64,000 bases of DNA from Aestuariibaculum sediminum (lineage in GTDB: Bacteria; Bacteroidota; Bacteroidia; Flavobacteriales; Flavobacteriaceae), in assembly GCF_014596945.1 (NCBI RefSeq), contig NZ_JACVXB010000001.1, positions 742,314 through 806,313 on the forward strand. Reading direction: 5' to 3'. The notes under the pieces are model-generated. The model saw only the letters and a list, made by a program, of their open reading frames with translations, had not been told where the DNA came from and made no database searches. The position numbers were made by a program, and so were the translations under genes. Position 1 is the first letter of the stretch. Each line of letters begins with the position of its first letter. Shown one piece after another: positions 26,702 to 36,393 of the stretch.

Positions 26702-28053
26702 TACGCTTTTTCTTCGCCTTTCACAGCATTTAAAAACGTTTGCACCACGATTTTAATATCCAGAAGCAACGACCAGTTTTCAATATAAAAAATATCGTAT
26801 TTCACACGGTTTACAATATCCTTGTTGGTTTCTATTTCACCTCTAAAGCCACTGGTTTGTGCAAGCCCAGTTATACCAGGTTTTACAAAATGACGCACCA
26901 TAAATTTATCCACTTTTCTGGCGTACATATTGGTATGACTTACCATGTGTGGCCTTGGTCCAACTACCGACATATCTCCGAAAAGCACATTAAAAAACTG
27001 TGGCAACTCATCGATACTGGTTTTTCGAATAAAAGCTCCCACTTTTGTAATGCGCATATCACCTTTTGTAGCTTGTTCCATATGCGCATTTTCATTTGGT
27101 GTCATGGACCTGAATTTATAACAATCGAATTCTTTGTAGTTGAATCCGTTTCTTGACTGTTTAAAAAAGATAGGCCCTTTAGACTCTAAACGAATTATGA
27201 TAGCCAAAATAGGTGTTAACCATGACAAAATAAACACAACGACTAAGAAAGAAAATACAATATCGAATGCGCGCTTTAAAAACTTGTTGATTGGTGTTTG
27301 AATTGGAATGTTTCTAAGTGAAAGCACAGGAATATAGTCGTAGTACTCATATTTTAAACGCTTGGAGTAAATATCTTTATTATCGGGTATAAACTTTAAT
27401 TCTCTTAAATTATTGTCGGCAAAATCAATTAATTTATTAATCTGTTTATTTGATAACGAAGCCACCGAAAAATACACTTCATTGATATTATTATCGATAA
27501 TATAATCAAAACATTTTTTCAGAGAAAAATCGGCATCATTAACATCGAATTGTTTCTTAAAACTATATCCAAAATGTAATTTCGTATTAAAGATTTTAAT
27601 AAGCTGTCTTGTTTTTTCAGTATTTCCTAATACAACAACATTCCTTAAATTTCCTCCTAAAACCGCACGATACCGATTCAAAAGAAAAAACAATAAAATT
27701 TTAAAAAATGACACTAGTGCAAAAACGGATAAGATATATTCACCTAATGCCAGTCTGCTAATATCCGGTTGTTTAAAAAAACCAATGTAGGCATATAAAG
27801 CGAAAGCCAACAATACAAACTGCCTGAACAACAGTGTTACGATTTGCAGTAGCCTGGTATGTCGTTGTACTTCGTAAAATTCATTAAAAAATGAAATGGC
27901 TTCCCAAAATATAACAGCATAAATTACAAAAAGATACACATGATTTAAATTAATCTCAAAAAGAAATATTGAAAAAGAGATAATACTTAAATCAATTAAG
28001 TGTGAAAACGGTTTTAATAACCAGGAAAATCTGCCTTTTTTAGTTGGACTCAA
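26698..28053 (-). CDS. Polyprenyl glycosylphosphotransferase (initiating sugar transferase, WcaJ/WbaP type)
   Basis: The N-terminal half has about five membrane helices and a degenerate nucleotide-binding domain (about residues 140-250). The C-terminal half is the catalytic bacterial sugar transferase domain: CYKFRSMTPNENAHM, RKTSIDELPQFFNVLFGDMS, VVGPRPH and KPGITGLAQTSGFRGE. These enzymes place the first sugar-1-phosphate on undecaprenyl phosphate and so start a repeat unit. It is the only initiating enzyme seen in the locus. A glucose-1-phosphate specificity is likely but not provable by eye. Confidence 0.93.
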   Translation of the reverse strand: MSPTKKGRFSWLLKPFSHLIDLSIISFSIFLFEINLNHVYLFVIYAVIFWEAISFFNEFYEVQRHTRLLQIVTLLFRQFVLLAFALYAYIGFFKQPDISRLALGEYILSVFALVSFFKILLFFLLNRYRAVLGGNLRNVVVLGNTEKTRQLIKIFNTKLHFGYSFKKQFDVNDADFSLKKCFDYIIDNNINEVYFSVASLSNKQINKLIDFADNNLRELKFIPDNKDIYSKRLKYEYYDYIPVLSLRNIPIQTPINKFLKRAFDIVFSFLVVVFILSWLTPILAIIIRLESKGPIFFKQSRNGFNYKEFDCYKFRSMTPNENAHMEQATKGDMRITKVGAFIRKTSIDELPQFFNVLFGDMSVVGPRPHMVSHTNMYARKVDKFMVRHFVKPGITGLAQTSGFRGEIETNKDIVNRVKYDIFYIENWSLLLDIKIVVQTFLNAVKGEEKAY

Positions 28054-28054
28054 A

Positions 28055-29089
28055 TTATTTTTTTATATGTTTTTTAAAATCTTTATGCTCTCGTTTTTGC
28101 AAATCTTCAGGCGATAAGGTTTTAAAATATTCAAAGGTTAACCTCATCCCTTCTGCTCTATTCACCTTTGGCTCCCAATTTAAGATTTTTTTTGCTAAAG
28201 TTATATCCGGTTGACGCTGTAATGGATCATCCACCGGTAATTCCTTATATATCACCTTCTGATTTGTCTTCGTTAATTTAATAATTTCTTCGGCAAAATC
28301 TCTAATAGAAATTTCATTCGGATTTCCAATATTTACCGGGTAGGCATAATCGCTAAATAACAAACGAAAAATACCTTCAACCTGATCATCCACATAACAA
28401 AACGACCTTGTTTGCGAACCATCACCAAACACCGTTAAATCTTCACCTCTTAAAGCCTGTCCCATAAAAGCCGGAATAACCCGACCGTCATTTAAACGCA
28501 TTCTAGGGCCATAAGTATTAAATATTCGAACAATTCGTGTTTCTAATCCATGAAACCTATGGTAAGCCATGGTTATCGATTCCTGAAAACGTTTGGCTTC
28601 ATCGTAAACCCCTCTGGGGCCAATGGTATTCACGTTGCCATAGTAGTCTTCCGATTGCGGATGCACCAAAGGATCTCCATAGACTTCTGACGTTGAAGCA
28701 ATTAAAATTCGTGCTTTTTTGACTTTAGCTAACCCTAACAGATTATGAGTTCCTAATGATCCTACTTTTAAAGTCTGAATTGGAATTTTAAGATAATCTA
28801 TCGGACTCGCCGGCGAAGCAAAATGAAGAATATAATCTAAATCGCCTTCAATGGAAACAAATTCGGTTACATCATGTTCAATAAACTGAAAATTTGGATG
28901 GGATTCTAAATGCGCAAGATTCCTTTTATCTCCAGTAATGAAGTTATCCATGCCTAAAACATAAAACCCTTCATTTATAAAACGATCACATAAATGTGAC
29001 CCTAAAAAACCTGCTGCACCTGTTATTAATACACGTTCCAAATTTATTTTCTTTATGTCGATTAAAAACACCCTACTAACCTCACTCAA
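28055..29089 (-). CDS. UDP-glucuronate decarboxylase (UDP-xylose synthase)
   Basis: An extended SDR with [18 protein letters not shown] (cofactor loop), the STSEVYGDP segment and the YDEAKR catalytic pair. The segments [15 protein letters not shown] and [17 protein letters not shown] are diagnostic for UXS. It converts UDP-glucuronate to UDP-xylose with NAD+. The upstream gene makes UDP-glucuronate, so the pair forms a short UDP-xylose pathway. The start is uncertain: conserved sequence begins about residue 18, and the ATG at 29089 leaves an unusual leader peptide. Confidence 0.93.
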   Translation of the reverse strand: MSEVSRVFLIDIKKINLERVLITGAAGFLGSHLCDRFINEGFYVLGMDNFITGDKRNLAHLESHPNFQFIEHDVTEFVSIEGDLDYILHFASPASPIDYLKIPIQTLKVGSLGTHNLLGLAKVKKARILIASTSEVYGDPLVHPQSEDYYGNVNTIGPRGVYDEAKRFQESITMAYHRFHGLETRIVRIFNTYGPRMRLNDGRVIPAFMGQALRGEDLTVFGDGSQTRSFCYVDDQVEGIFRLLFSDYAYPVNIGNPNEISIRDFAEEIIKLTKTNQKVIYKELPVDDPLQRQPDITLAKKILNWEPKVNRAEGMRLTFEYFKTLSPEDLQKREHKDFKKHIKK

Positions 29090-29103
29090 GGGGATGTTTA
29101 TAT

Positions 29104-30498
29104 TTACCCTTTACCTATGCTGTAACACACGAAACCAATCTTCTTTAATGCTTTGGTATCTAGAATGCCACGACCATCGAAAACGAAAGCAGGTTTGAGC
29201 ATATTATCATAAATACGTTGCCAGTCGTAGGTTTTAAATTCATCCCATTCGGTTAAAACCGCAATGGCATGCGCATCTTTACAAGCGTCGTATGGGTTGC
29301 TTTTCACTTTTAACAAAGTTCTATTCTCTTCTTCAGATCTTGTGTTTAAATAATCTAAATCGGCATAGATACGCTCTTCGGTTACCTTAGGATCATACAC
29401 CTCTATTTGCGCCTGTTCGTTCAGTAAATTATCAGCCACCTGAATAGCTGCCGATTCACGTGTATCGTTGGTATCCTTTTTAAATGCCCAGCCTAAAAAT
29501 GCTATTTTCTTGCCAGAAACCGTGTTGTAAAGTGTACTGACAATGTTGTCTGAAAATCTGTTTTTTTGGTAATCATTCATAACGATGACTTGCTCCCAAT
29601 AATCCGCTACTTCATTTAGCCCATAGGTTTTAGCAATATAAACAAGGTTTAAGATATCCTTTTGAAAACAAGAGCCTCCAAAACCTACAGAAGATTTTAG
29701 GAACTTAGCCCCTATTCTGGAATCCATTCCAATGGCTTTCGCTACTTCATTCACATCTGCTCCTGTTTTCTCGCAAATCGCCGACATAGAATTTATAGAC
29801 GATACACGTTGCGCTAAAAAGGCGTTAGCGGTAAGCTTAGAAAGCTCTGAAGACCAAACATTAGTGGTTAAAATACGCTCCTCAGGCACCCAATTGGCAT
29901 AGACATCAACCAACGCCTGAATAGCTTGTTGCCCTTTCTCCGATGTATCGCCGCCTATCAACACGCGGTCTGGCGCTAATAAATCTTCTACTGCTGTACC
30001 CTCAGCCAAAAACTCAGGATTAGACAATATTTGAAATTCAACACCATTGCCTGTATGATCTAATATATTTTTAATGGCTGAAGCCGTCCTTACGGGTAAG
30101 GTCGATTTTTCAACTACTATTTTATTTGTTGTTGAAACTTCAGCAATCTGGCGAGCACATAGCTCGATGTATTTTAAATCGGCCGCCATACCTTTACCTT
30201 TTCCGTAAGTTTTAGTTGGCGTATTCACTGATATGAAAATCATATCGGCTTCATCAATGGCTTTCTCTACATCTGTGGAGAAAAACAAGTTTCTCCCACG
30301 AGCTTCTTCAACCACTTGATCTAAACCGGGCTCAAATACAGGTAATTTATTTAAATCCGTATCATTCCAGGCTGCAATTCTAGTTGCATTAACATCTACA
30401 ACCGTTACTTTTATATCTGGACATTTCTGTGCAATTACTGCCATTGTTGGTCCTCCAACATAACCGGCACCGATGCAGCAAATTTTATTTATTTTCAT
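29104..30498 (-). CDS. UDP-glucose 6-dehydrogenase, eukaryote-like
   Basis: The protein starts [20 protein letters not shown] and keeps long blocks typical of animal and plant UGDH, such as [32 protein letters not shown] and the catalytic Cys in [16 protein letters not shown]. At 464 residues it has the eukaryotic length rather than that of short bacterial Ugd. It oxidises UDP-glucose to UDP-glucuronate with two NAD+. Fourteen bases separate it from the UXS gene, which uses its product. Confidence 0.96.
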   Translation of the reverse strand: MKINKICCIGAGYVGGPTMAVIAQKCPDIKVTVVDVNATRIAAWNDTDLNKLPVFEPGLDQVVEEARGRNLFFSTDVEKAIDEADMIFISVNTPTKTYGKGKGMAADLKYIELCARQIAEVSTTNKIVVEKSTLPVRTASAIKNILDHTGNGVEFQILSNPEFLAEGTAVEDLLAPDRVLIGGDTSEKGQQAIQALVDVYANWVPEERILTTNVWSSELSKLTANAFLAQRVSSINSMSAICEKTGADVNEVAKAIGMDSRIGAKFLKSSVGFGGSCFQKDILNLVYIAKTYGLNEVADYWEQVIVMNDYQKNRFSDNIVSTLYNTVSGKKIAFLGWAFKKDTNDTRESAAIQVADNLLNEQAQIEVYDPKVTEERIYADLDYLNTRSEEENRTLLKVKSNPYDACKDAHAIAVLTEWDEFKTYDWQRIYDNMLKPAFVFDGRGILDTKALKKIGFVCYSIGKG

Positions 30499-30507
30499 AG
30501 TTTTTTT

Positions 30508-31506
30508 TTAATTAAAATCTTCGGGACAAACACTCTTCCAATGTTTTAATGCATTTCTAAAATTATATTTGAATTCGAAACCATTATCTATCAAGTACTG
30601 AGGCTTTATATTGGTTGGAAAACCAGCCTTTCGAACTCTTACGGGATGAATATCAGATTTCTTACCTATTAACTTAAATCCATTCTGTACAAAAAAAGCA
30701 ATCAATGCCAACATTTTAACAGAAAGTTTAATCGTTGGTTTTGAATAGCCTAATTCTTCTTTAGCAATCTTAACTATGTCCTTTAGCGGTAAGAGAGGAT
30801 TTTCAGCATAATTATATATAATCAACGAATCCTTTTGGTTTATTGTGAAAATCATACTTTCCACTAATCCATATATATAGCCATACCCCTTTATAATACC
30901 CCCCCCATTTGGAAGTACAAAAGTACCTTTTTTTAAAGCTTTAACCATTCTATAAACATTTCCGGGATCATTAGGCCCAAAAATAACACTAGGACGCACA
31001 ATAATCAATCTTCTAGAGGCATCTTCTGCTAACCACTGCTTATGAATTTTTTCTGCAAAACCTTTTGAAATCCCATACGCCGTTTCAGGGTATAAAGTAG
31101 AGTTCTCCGTTCTTTCATGAAGTGATTTTCCATAAGGCGCAATACTGCTTGTGAAAAACAAGTTTTTTATTCCGGTTTTTCTAGCAAATTCATTAATATT
31201 TTCTGCTCCAGGAATATTAGTATCAAAATACTCCTGGTACTCATGACCAGGCTCTCTATGTATTGCAGCGAAGTTAAAAATCCAACTTGCATTTACATCA
31301 ACATCCCCAATATCATTTAATATTGGTCTTCTTACATCTAATATCTCATGTACTAATCTATTCTCCTGAACTTGATTCTCAAAACCTACCAACTTCTGGA
31401 TATCGTAAACATATATTTTATCAAATAAATTTTCTTTAAGTAGACAATTCAACAAGTTTTTTCCAATATAACCCGCTCCACCAAAAATAATTGCAGTTTT
31501 AACCAT
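30508..31506 (-). CDS. NAD-dependent epimerase/dehydratase (extended SDR) with a G8 tract
   Basis: The Rossmann motif is GGAGYIGKNLLN and the catalytic pair is YGISK (residues about 145-149), with FTSSIAPYG supplying the Ser. The 332-residue protein acts on an unidentified nucleotide sugar. Coding strand bases opposite 30899-30906 are eight consecutive G residues, encoding Gly-Gly-Gly in LPNGGGIIKGYG; a slip of one base would truncate the protein. It lies between the UDP-sugar genes and a GT2 gene on the same strand. Confidence 0.88.
   Translation of the reverse strand: MVKTAIIFGGAGYIGKNLLNCLLKENLFDKIYVYDIQKLVGFENQVQENRLVHEILDVRRPILNDIGDVDVNASWIFNFAAIHREPGHEYQEYFDTNIPGAENINEFARKTGIKNLFFTSSIAPYGKSLHERTENSTLYPETAYGISKGFAEKIHKQWLAEDASRRLIIVRPSVIFGPNDPGNVYRMVKALKKGTFVLPNGGGIIKGYGYIYGLVESMIFTINQKDSLIIYNYAENPLLPLKDIVKIAKEELGYSKPTIKLSVKMLALIAFFVQNGFKLIGKKSDIHPVRVRKAGFPTNIKPQYLIDNGFEFKYNFRNALKHWKSVCPEDFN
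30899..30906. repeat. Homopolymer C8/G8 tract inside the SDR gene
   Basis: Eight C residues on the plus strand (G8 on the coding strand) in an AT-rich region. It falls in mid-gene at a Gly-Gly-Gly codon run and is a candidate slippage site for phase variation. Confidence 0.7.
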
Positions 31507-31556
31507 GTCTTTATTTAAATCTTTTCTTTTAACTTGCCTTTAAGAGACCCAAAGTA

Positions 31557-32315
31557 TTATATATTTCTGTATCCAAATTTTTTAAAACTCAAATGAACAG
31601 CTAAAAACATCACCATCAAAACAAAACTAACGATAACATTTTTATTGAGAAACCTACGATAAAACAAATAATTTTGCTTTAATAAATCTAATTTATTTTT
31701 ACTTAAAGATTCTTCATTTGAGGTTCTATAATAAGCTAAAGGGTGTTTTAGACAATAAGCCTTTTTAGTTTTATTTAAAATATTAAACCACAAACCCCAA
31801 TCTTGCCTTTTTCGATAATCAGGCATGAATACTTTTCCCACTATATTAGAATCATAAATCGCAGTTAAAGTCTTTATATAGTTATTAAACATTAATTGCA
31901 AATGGTTTACTGATCCTGGACTGTTAATAATTTTTGTAGGGTTATTTACTTTATCCAATTGATAATATCTTGTATAAGAAAAAGGATATTCATTTTTCAA
32001 CATAAAATTTAACTGTAATTCCAGTTTTTGATCATGCCAATAATCGTCACTATCTAAAAATGCAATAAATCTTCTTTTTGCAATGTCAATTCCTTTATTT
32101 CTAGCAATGCCCGCCCCGACATTTTCATTAAAAAAATATGTTTTAATCCTAGAATCCTTTAAGGCATATTCTTCAATAATATCCCTCGAACTATCAGTAG
32201 AACAATCATCTATTAAAATTAATTCCCAATCTACAAAAGTTTGATTAATAACAGAATTAATGCATTCAGGTAAATACTTTTCACAATTGAATACAGGAGT
32301 AATTATAGATACCAT
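31557..32315 (-). CDS. Glycosyltransferase family 2
   Basis: A 252-residue GT-A enzyme starting VSIITPVFNCEKYLPECINS, with AFLDSDDYWHDQK as the DxD region and RKRQDWGLWFNIL further on. A hydrophobic C-terminal stretch suggests membrane association. It is a close relative of the GT2 at 25919-26701. It overlaps the O-antigen ligase-like gene by 13 bases. Sugar specificity is unknown. Confidence 0.9.
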   Translation of the reverse strand: MVSIITPVFNCEKYLPECINSVINQTFVDWELILIDDCSTDSSRDIIEEYALKDSRIKTYFFNENVGAGIARNKGIDIAKRRFIAFLDSDDYWHDQKLELQLNFMLKNEYPFSYTRYYQLDKVNNPTKIINSPGSVNHLQLMFNNYIKTLTAIYDSNIVGKVFMPDYRKRQDWGLWFNILNKTKKAYCLKHPLAYYRTSNEESLSKNKLDLLKQNYLFYRRFLNKNVIVSFVLMVMFLAVHLSFKKFGYRNI

Positions 32316-34006
32316 CTGAATTTAGATTTATAAATTTGAAAATAAAGTGCATAACTAAAACTTACCAAAATCAAGCCCCACTGTCTATATAATAAGGATT
32401 CAAATAGGAAATTAAAAAGAATCATTATTAAAAATAAACTCAATTCATCTTTACATTTTGAATTTTCTTTTATTAATAAAACAGGTGATAAACAAAAGAA
32501 AATAAATAGGGTAAAGCCCAAAACCCCAGAATTAAAGAAACTTTGAATAAATTGGTTGTGAGCATTAAAATCGTGATTAAATAATGTTTTAACCTCGGCC
32601 TTGCCATTAATATTTCCGTAACCATTTAACCACTTTTGTTTAACCAAAATTAAGTATTCTTTATAAATGTCTAACCTTTGACTTGTACTTAAGTTTTCTA
32701 GATCTCCTAAATTCTGTTGATCATTTATCAATAGCGTTTGATACATATCCGTAAACCTGGCAATCATGTAATTTTTGGTATTGAACAAATAGAGTGATAT
32801 GACAATAACAATAGATAAAGAAAGCCATTTATAACGTAATAAAACTCTGAATGAAAAAATAGGGAGTAAAATAATCCAACATAACATGACAGCTTTAGAT
32901 GCCAATCCTAAAATAACAAAGACATTTAATAATATAAAAATCAACCTCACCCATTTATTAAACATTTTCCTGAAAATAAGAAACAATAAAGAAAATGTAA
33001 AAACGAGCCCAATATAAGTGCCGTGAGCATAATTCTCTATAAAGCTAAATTTGGTTATTTTATAATTGGTTATAGGTTTCTTTTTAAGAAAATCTTCTCC
33101 CGAAGATGAGTAAAATTTTGGATTGAGTAATTCTACGTAACCTCTATTTTCTAATTCTTTATATTTCCATTTGTTACCTCCATTATTATCAACAATAGAA
33201 AAATGAAACCACTCTCTTGTCAAGTTTTTATCTGGTTTATCTTTTAAAACAAATTTAAAAAACCCATTTTTTAACTTAAAAGATTCAACAGTAACTCCCT
33301 TTTGTACTTTACCAATTTCTCCAGTTTTTAAATTAAACCAAGCTCCTTGACTTTGACTATTATTAAAATTTCGAAAATATACCCATATCTCATGTTTATA
33401 ATCACTAACTCTTACGGTTAATTCTCTAACAATTGAATCTTCTTCCTCTAAACTGGGTAAAGAACCAATTCTTCGAAAAGACATATTATCTGAAATTTGA
33501 AACTTAAATATTGAATCATTATTCCCACTTAATTGCTTAATATCACTTTTAATCCACTCGTTTCTGGTAAATTCTTGCTTATTGAAATAATTTAGATATC
33601 CGAAACTCCAAAATAAAATTAAAATTAATCCAAATATTGAAATTAAAAACGTTGAAGTTTTTAATATGGTATTAATTTCTTGCCTAGAAAAGTTGGATGT
33701 AAAAACATAAAATGGCACTATTAAAACCACTAAGTTTCTTAATAAGAAATCAAAATTTAGAATCCCATAATCTATATCAACTATAAAGCAAATAACAATG
33801 GATATATAATATAAAATAAATGGAATCATTAAGGTTTTTAAGGTTCCTCTAATATAATTCTTCTTCTTTAAATTAAAGAAGGTTATAAGAACCAATAAAA
33901 TTAAAACAATACTAGAATACTTTATAGGAAGCAACAGCGAAGGTAAGATTAAACCTGCTAAAAGGGTAAAATATGAATTTTTATTTTGAAAAAAATTATT
34001 CAACAT
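32303..34006 (-). CDS. O-antigen ligase/polymerase family membrane protein with an inserted beta-rich domain
   Basis: Ten or more membrane helices and the late periplasmic motif NAHNQFIQSFFNSGVLG match the O-antigen ligase (Wzy_C/WaaL) family, which joins or polymerises undecaprenyl-linked glycans on the periplasmic side. It is unusually long (567 residues) because a soluble segment of about 170 residues (about 145-318) sits between helices 5 and 6. That segment reads like a carbohydrate-binding jelly roll: EIWVYFRNF, GAWFNLKTGEIGKV and NGFFKFVL, then REWFHFSIVDNNGG. With EpsG (36374-37435) in the same locus, one is probably the polymerase and the other a ligase or second polymerase. Confidence 0.85.
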   Translation of the reverse strand: MLNNFFQNKNSYFTLLAGLILPSLLLPIKYSSIVLILLVLITFFNLKKKNYIRGTLKTLMIPFILYYISIVICFIVDIDYGILNFDFLLRNLVVLIVPFYVFTSNFSRQEINTILKTSTFLISIFGLILILFWSFGYLNYFNKQEFTRNEWIKSDIKQLSGNNDSIFKFQISDNMSFRRIGSLPSLEEEDSIVRELTVRVSDYKHEIWVYFRNFNNSQSQGAWFNLKTGEIGKVQKGVTVESFKLKNGFFKFVLKDKPDKNLTREWFHFSIVDNNGGNKWKYKELENRGYVELLNPKFYSSSGEDFLKKKPITNYKITKFSFIENYAHGTYIGLVFTFSLLFLIFRKMFNKWVRLIFILLNVFVILGLASKAVMLCWIILLPIFSFRVLLRYKWLSLSIVIVISLYLFNTKNYMIARFTDMYQTLLINDQQNLGDLENLSTSQRLDIYKEYLILVKQKWLNGYGNINGKAEVKTLFNHDFNAHNQFIQSFFNSGVLGFTLFIFFCLSPVLLIKENSKCKDELSLFLIMILFNFLFESLLYRQWGLILVSFSYALYFQIYKSKFRWYL

Positions 34007-35072
34007 TTTTTATTAAATTTTCAATTAAATATTCATTTCTATCCCACAAATCATTATCAAACTCTCTACGAATGTTCTTTTTATATGTTAAACTATGAAC
34101 TAATAATTTTTCAACAGCAATACTAAATTCATTTATATTTCCCTTTTCAACAATTTCAACCGCCACTTTACCTCCAAAAGCATCCTTAAAATTACCTACA
34201 TTATAAGCTACAAAAGGAATTCCTAAACCAATAGAGGTATAAGCAACACCACTTTGACTAATATTCTTATAAGGCAACCAAAGCATCGATGCCTCTTTAA
34301 TTTTATCAATTAAAAACTTAGTATTTACTTCCTTTGAAATAAACTTAATTTTATCCGACAAATTTAAGTCTTTTACCATCTTATTTAATTCATTGAGATA
34401 AGATGGGTCCCCAAAACCAATTATTTCCAAACTAAACCCAATCCCTCGCTCACTTAAAATTTTTGCTATTTTAATAGCATCTTCAACCCCCTTATATTTT
34501 GATACATATCCCACAAGTAAACATTTATTTGAGTTACAATTAAAATGAACATCTCGTAATTCTCTAAAAAACAGACCATGCTGTATTTCAAATATTTTAG
34601 CGTAAGGATTTATTTCTAATATTTTAGTTTTTATTTCTTTAGTTTGAACAGCAATATTAATACACGTTTTGTAAAGAAAATTATAACGTTTTTTGATTTT
34701 TAAACTATTATTATTGTGTGGATATACGTTATGCACAATGTAAACTAAAGGTATTCGATTTTGTAGAAAATTTATTAGATAAACTTCTAAACGAGTATAC
34801 TTTAATAATTGTAACCACTGAATTATTATTCGATCAAACTTTTTAAAATTTAAGATTAACCATAACCAATTAAGTATATAATCCAGTAACTTAACACCTA
34901 TATTTATACCTAAATATTTGTTAGTTTGATTGAAAACATCTAAAAAGTCATCTTTTTTCTTACCTAAAATAAAAACATTTGTATTATTCTTTTTTAAAGA
35001 ATTTGACAGGTAATGAGTATACACAGAGGACGTCCCATTAAAATCTACAATTAAAATATTATTCTTTTTCAT
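33996..35072 (-). CDS. Glycosyltransferase family 4-like
   Basis: A GT-B fold protein of 358 residues: N-terminal acceptor domain with a VYIVHNVYPHNN segment, then the donor domain starting CLLVGYVSKYKGVEDAIKIA, with LPYKNISQSGVAYTSIGLGI as the sugar-nucleotide-binding end. GT4 enzymes are retaining transferases. The 3' end overlaps the ligase-like gene by 11 bases and the start touches the acyltransferase stop at one base, indicating tight coupling. Specificity is unknown. Confidence 0.85.
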   Translation of the reverse strand: MKKNNILIVDFNGTSSVYTHYLSNSLKKNNTNVFILGKKKDDFLDVFNQTNKYLGINIGVKLLDYILNWLWLILNFKKFDRIIIQWLQLLKYTRLEVYLINFLQNRIPLVYIVHNVYPHNNNSLKIKKRYNFLYKTCINIAVQTKEIKTKILEINPYAKIFEIQHGLFFRELRDVHFNCNSNKCLLVGYVSKYKGVEDAIKIAKILSERGIGFSLEIIGFGDPSYLNELNKMVKDLNLSDKIKFISKEVNTKFLIDKIKEASMLWLPYKNISQSGVAYTSIGLGIPFVAYNVGNFKDAFGGKVAVEIVEKGNINEFSIAVEKLLVHSLTYKKNIRREFDNDLWDRNEYLIENLIKNVE

Positions 35073-35617
35073 TAATCAAAAGGTGGCAACCAGCGACAAT
35101 TGTAATTTAAACTTTTATTTCTCTTCGATATTACTTTTGCCGGTACTCCTCCAACAATATGATATGGTTCAACGCTTTTAGTAACTACAGCACCAGCCGC
35201 AACAACAACGCCTTCGCCTAATGTAATTCCTGGCATAATTATAGCATTTGTACCAATCCAAACATGCTTTTCTATTTTTATTTCTTTGGTTATATACTTG
35301 AAATCAGGACTATTAACATCATGGGTAGCCGTTATTAATTGAACTCCTGGCGAAATTGATACATTATCACCTATATCTAACCCTCCTCTTCCATCTAAAT
35401 AACACCCCCTATTAATAGCTGAATTTAATCCTATTTTTATTTTTCTTTTATTAATGGTTACATTCATATGGATACTACTTCCTTTACCTAATTCAATACC
35501 TACGACATATCTATAGTAAAAATGCCTAATAAAATAAAATGGTATTTTATTAATTATATTATTAGGAAGATAGTGTATCAAAAAATAAAATGGATACCAC
35601 AAAATTTTCTTTACCAT
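35072..35617 (-). CDS. O-acetyltransferase, left-handed beta-helix (maltose/CatB type)
   Basis: The 181 residues carry hexapeptide repeats (VWIGTNAIIMPGITLGEGVV) and the catalytic His in ITATHDVNSPDF, followed by the usual C-terminal GGVPAKVI. A short N-terminal hydrophobic region may attach it to the membrane. Members form trimers and acetylate sugars with acetyl-CoA. It sits between two glycosyltransferase genes, so the acceptor is likely a sugar of the repeat unit. Confidence 0.87.
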   Translation of the reverse strand: MVKKILWYPFYFLIHYLPNNIINKIPFYFIRHFYYRYVVGIELGKGSSIHMNVTINKRKIKIGLNSAINRGCYLDGRGGLDIGDNVSISPGVQLITATHDVNSPDFKYITKEIKIEKHVWIGTNAIIMPGITLGEGVVVAAGAVVTKSVEPYHIVGGVPAKVISKRNKSLNYNCRWLPPFD

Positions 35618-35622
35618 AAGTT

Positions 35623-36393
35623 TTAATTAAATTTTTGTTTTATCAGAATCCCTCGTTTAAGTATTCCGAACAAAAAAATTAACATAGGATTAAAACCATT
35701 ATTCAACATAGCTCTTTCATGCTCTTTTAAAGCCTTACTTTTAAAATTAGTACTAATACCACCCAATCTCATATAAGTAATATTAGAACATCTTTTAAAT
35801 TTAATATTTTGTTTGAATGCTCTAAGTAAAAAATCTGTATCCAATGCAATTTTATAATCTTCTTTAAAAAACCCTATTTGACTATAAAGCTTTTTAGTTG
35901 CAAAACAAGTTGTATGTGAAAAACCAAAATTTAAATAAATCCGTTTGGGGTTAAATACTCGATCCATGGTTTCAACTACATTCTTGTGTATATCAACTCG
36001 CTTACAAATACCATATGATAATTCTGGTTTATCGACATTTAAACAAGAAACAACTTTTTCAATGGCATTATTTTCATACCAATCATCAGAGTTTAAAATT
36101 CCTATTATATTACCACTGCAAAGCCTTAACCCCTTATTCCAAGCGTCAGCAATACCATTATCATTTTCACTTACAAGCTTTAAACTTATGCCCTTTTTTA
36201 AAATTGTTTCTTTATATGAATTAATAATAGATAACGTATTATCATTTGAAGCTCCATCAATAATCACATATTCAATCTTGCAATACGTTTGATTCAAAAT
36301 TGATTCAATAGTATCTCGAATAGTAGATTCACTGTTATATGTAATAGTTATAATACTTACTAAAGGCATTTTTTTATTCTTTAACACTTTCAA
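35623..36393 (-). CDS. Glycosyltransferase family 2 (WcaA-like)
   Basis: The GT-A domain starts PLVSIITITYNSESTIRDTI, with GILNSDDWYENNAIEKV as the DxD region and a conserved HTTCFATKKLYSQIGFF segment common in GT2s that add sugars early in repeat-unit assembly. It is 256 residues long. Its first 20 bases overlap the EpsG gene end. Donor and acceptor are unknown. Confidence 0.9.
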   Translation of the reverse strand: MKVLKNKKMPLVSIITITYNSESTIRDTIESILNQTYCKIEYVIIDGASNDNTLSIINSYKETILKKGISLKLVSENDNGIADAWNKGLRLCSGNIIGILNSDDWYENNAIEKVVSCLNVDKPELSYGICKRVDIHKNVVETMDRVFNPKRIYLNFGFSHTTCFATKKLYSQIGFFKEDYKIALDTDFLLRAFKQNIKFKRCSNITYMRLGGISTNFKSKALKEHERAMLNNGFNPMLIFLFGILKRGILIKQKFN

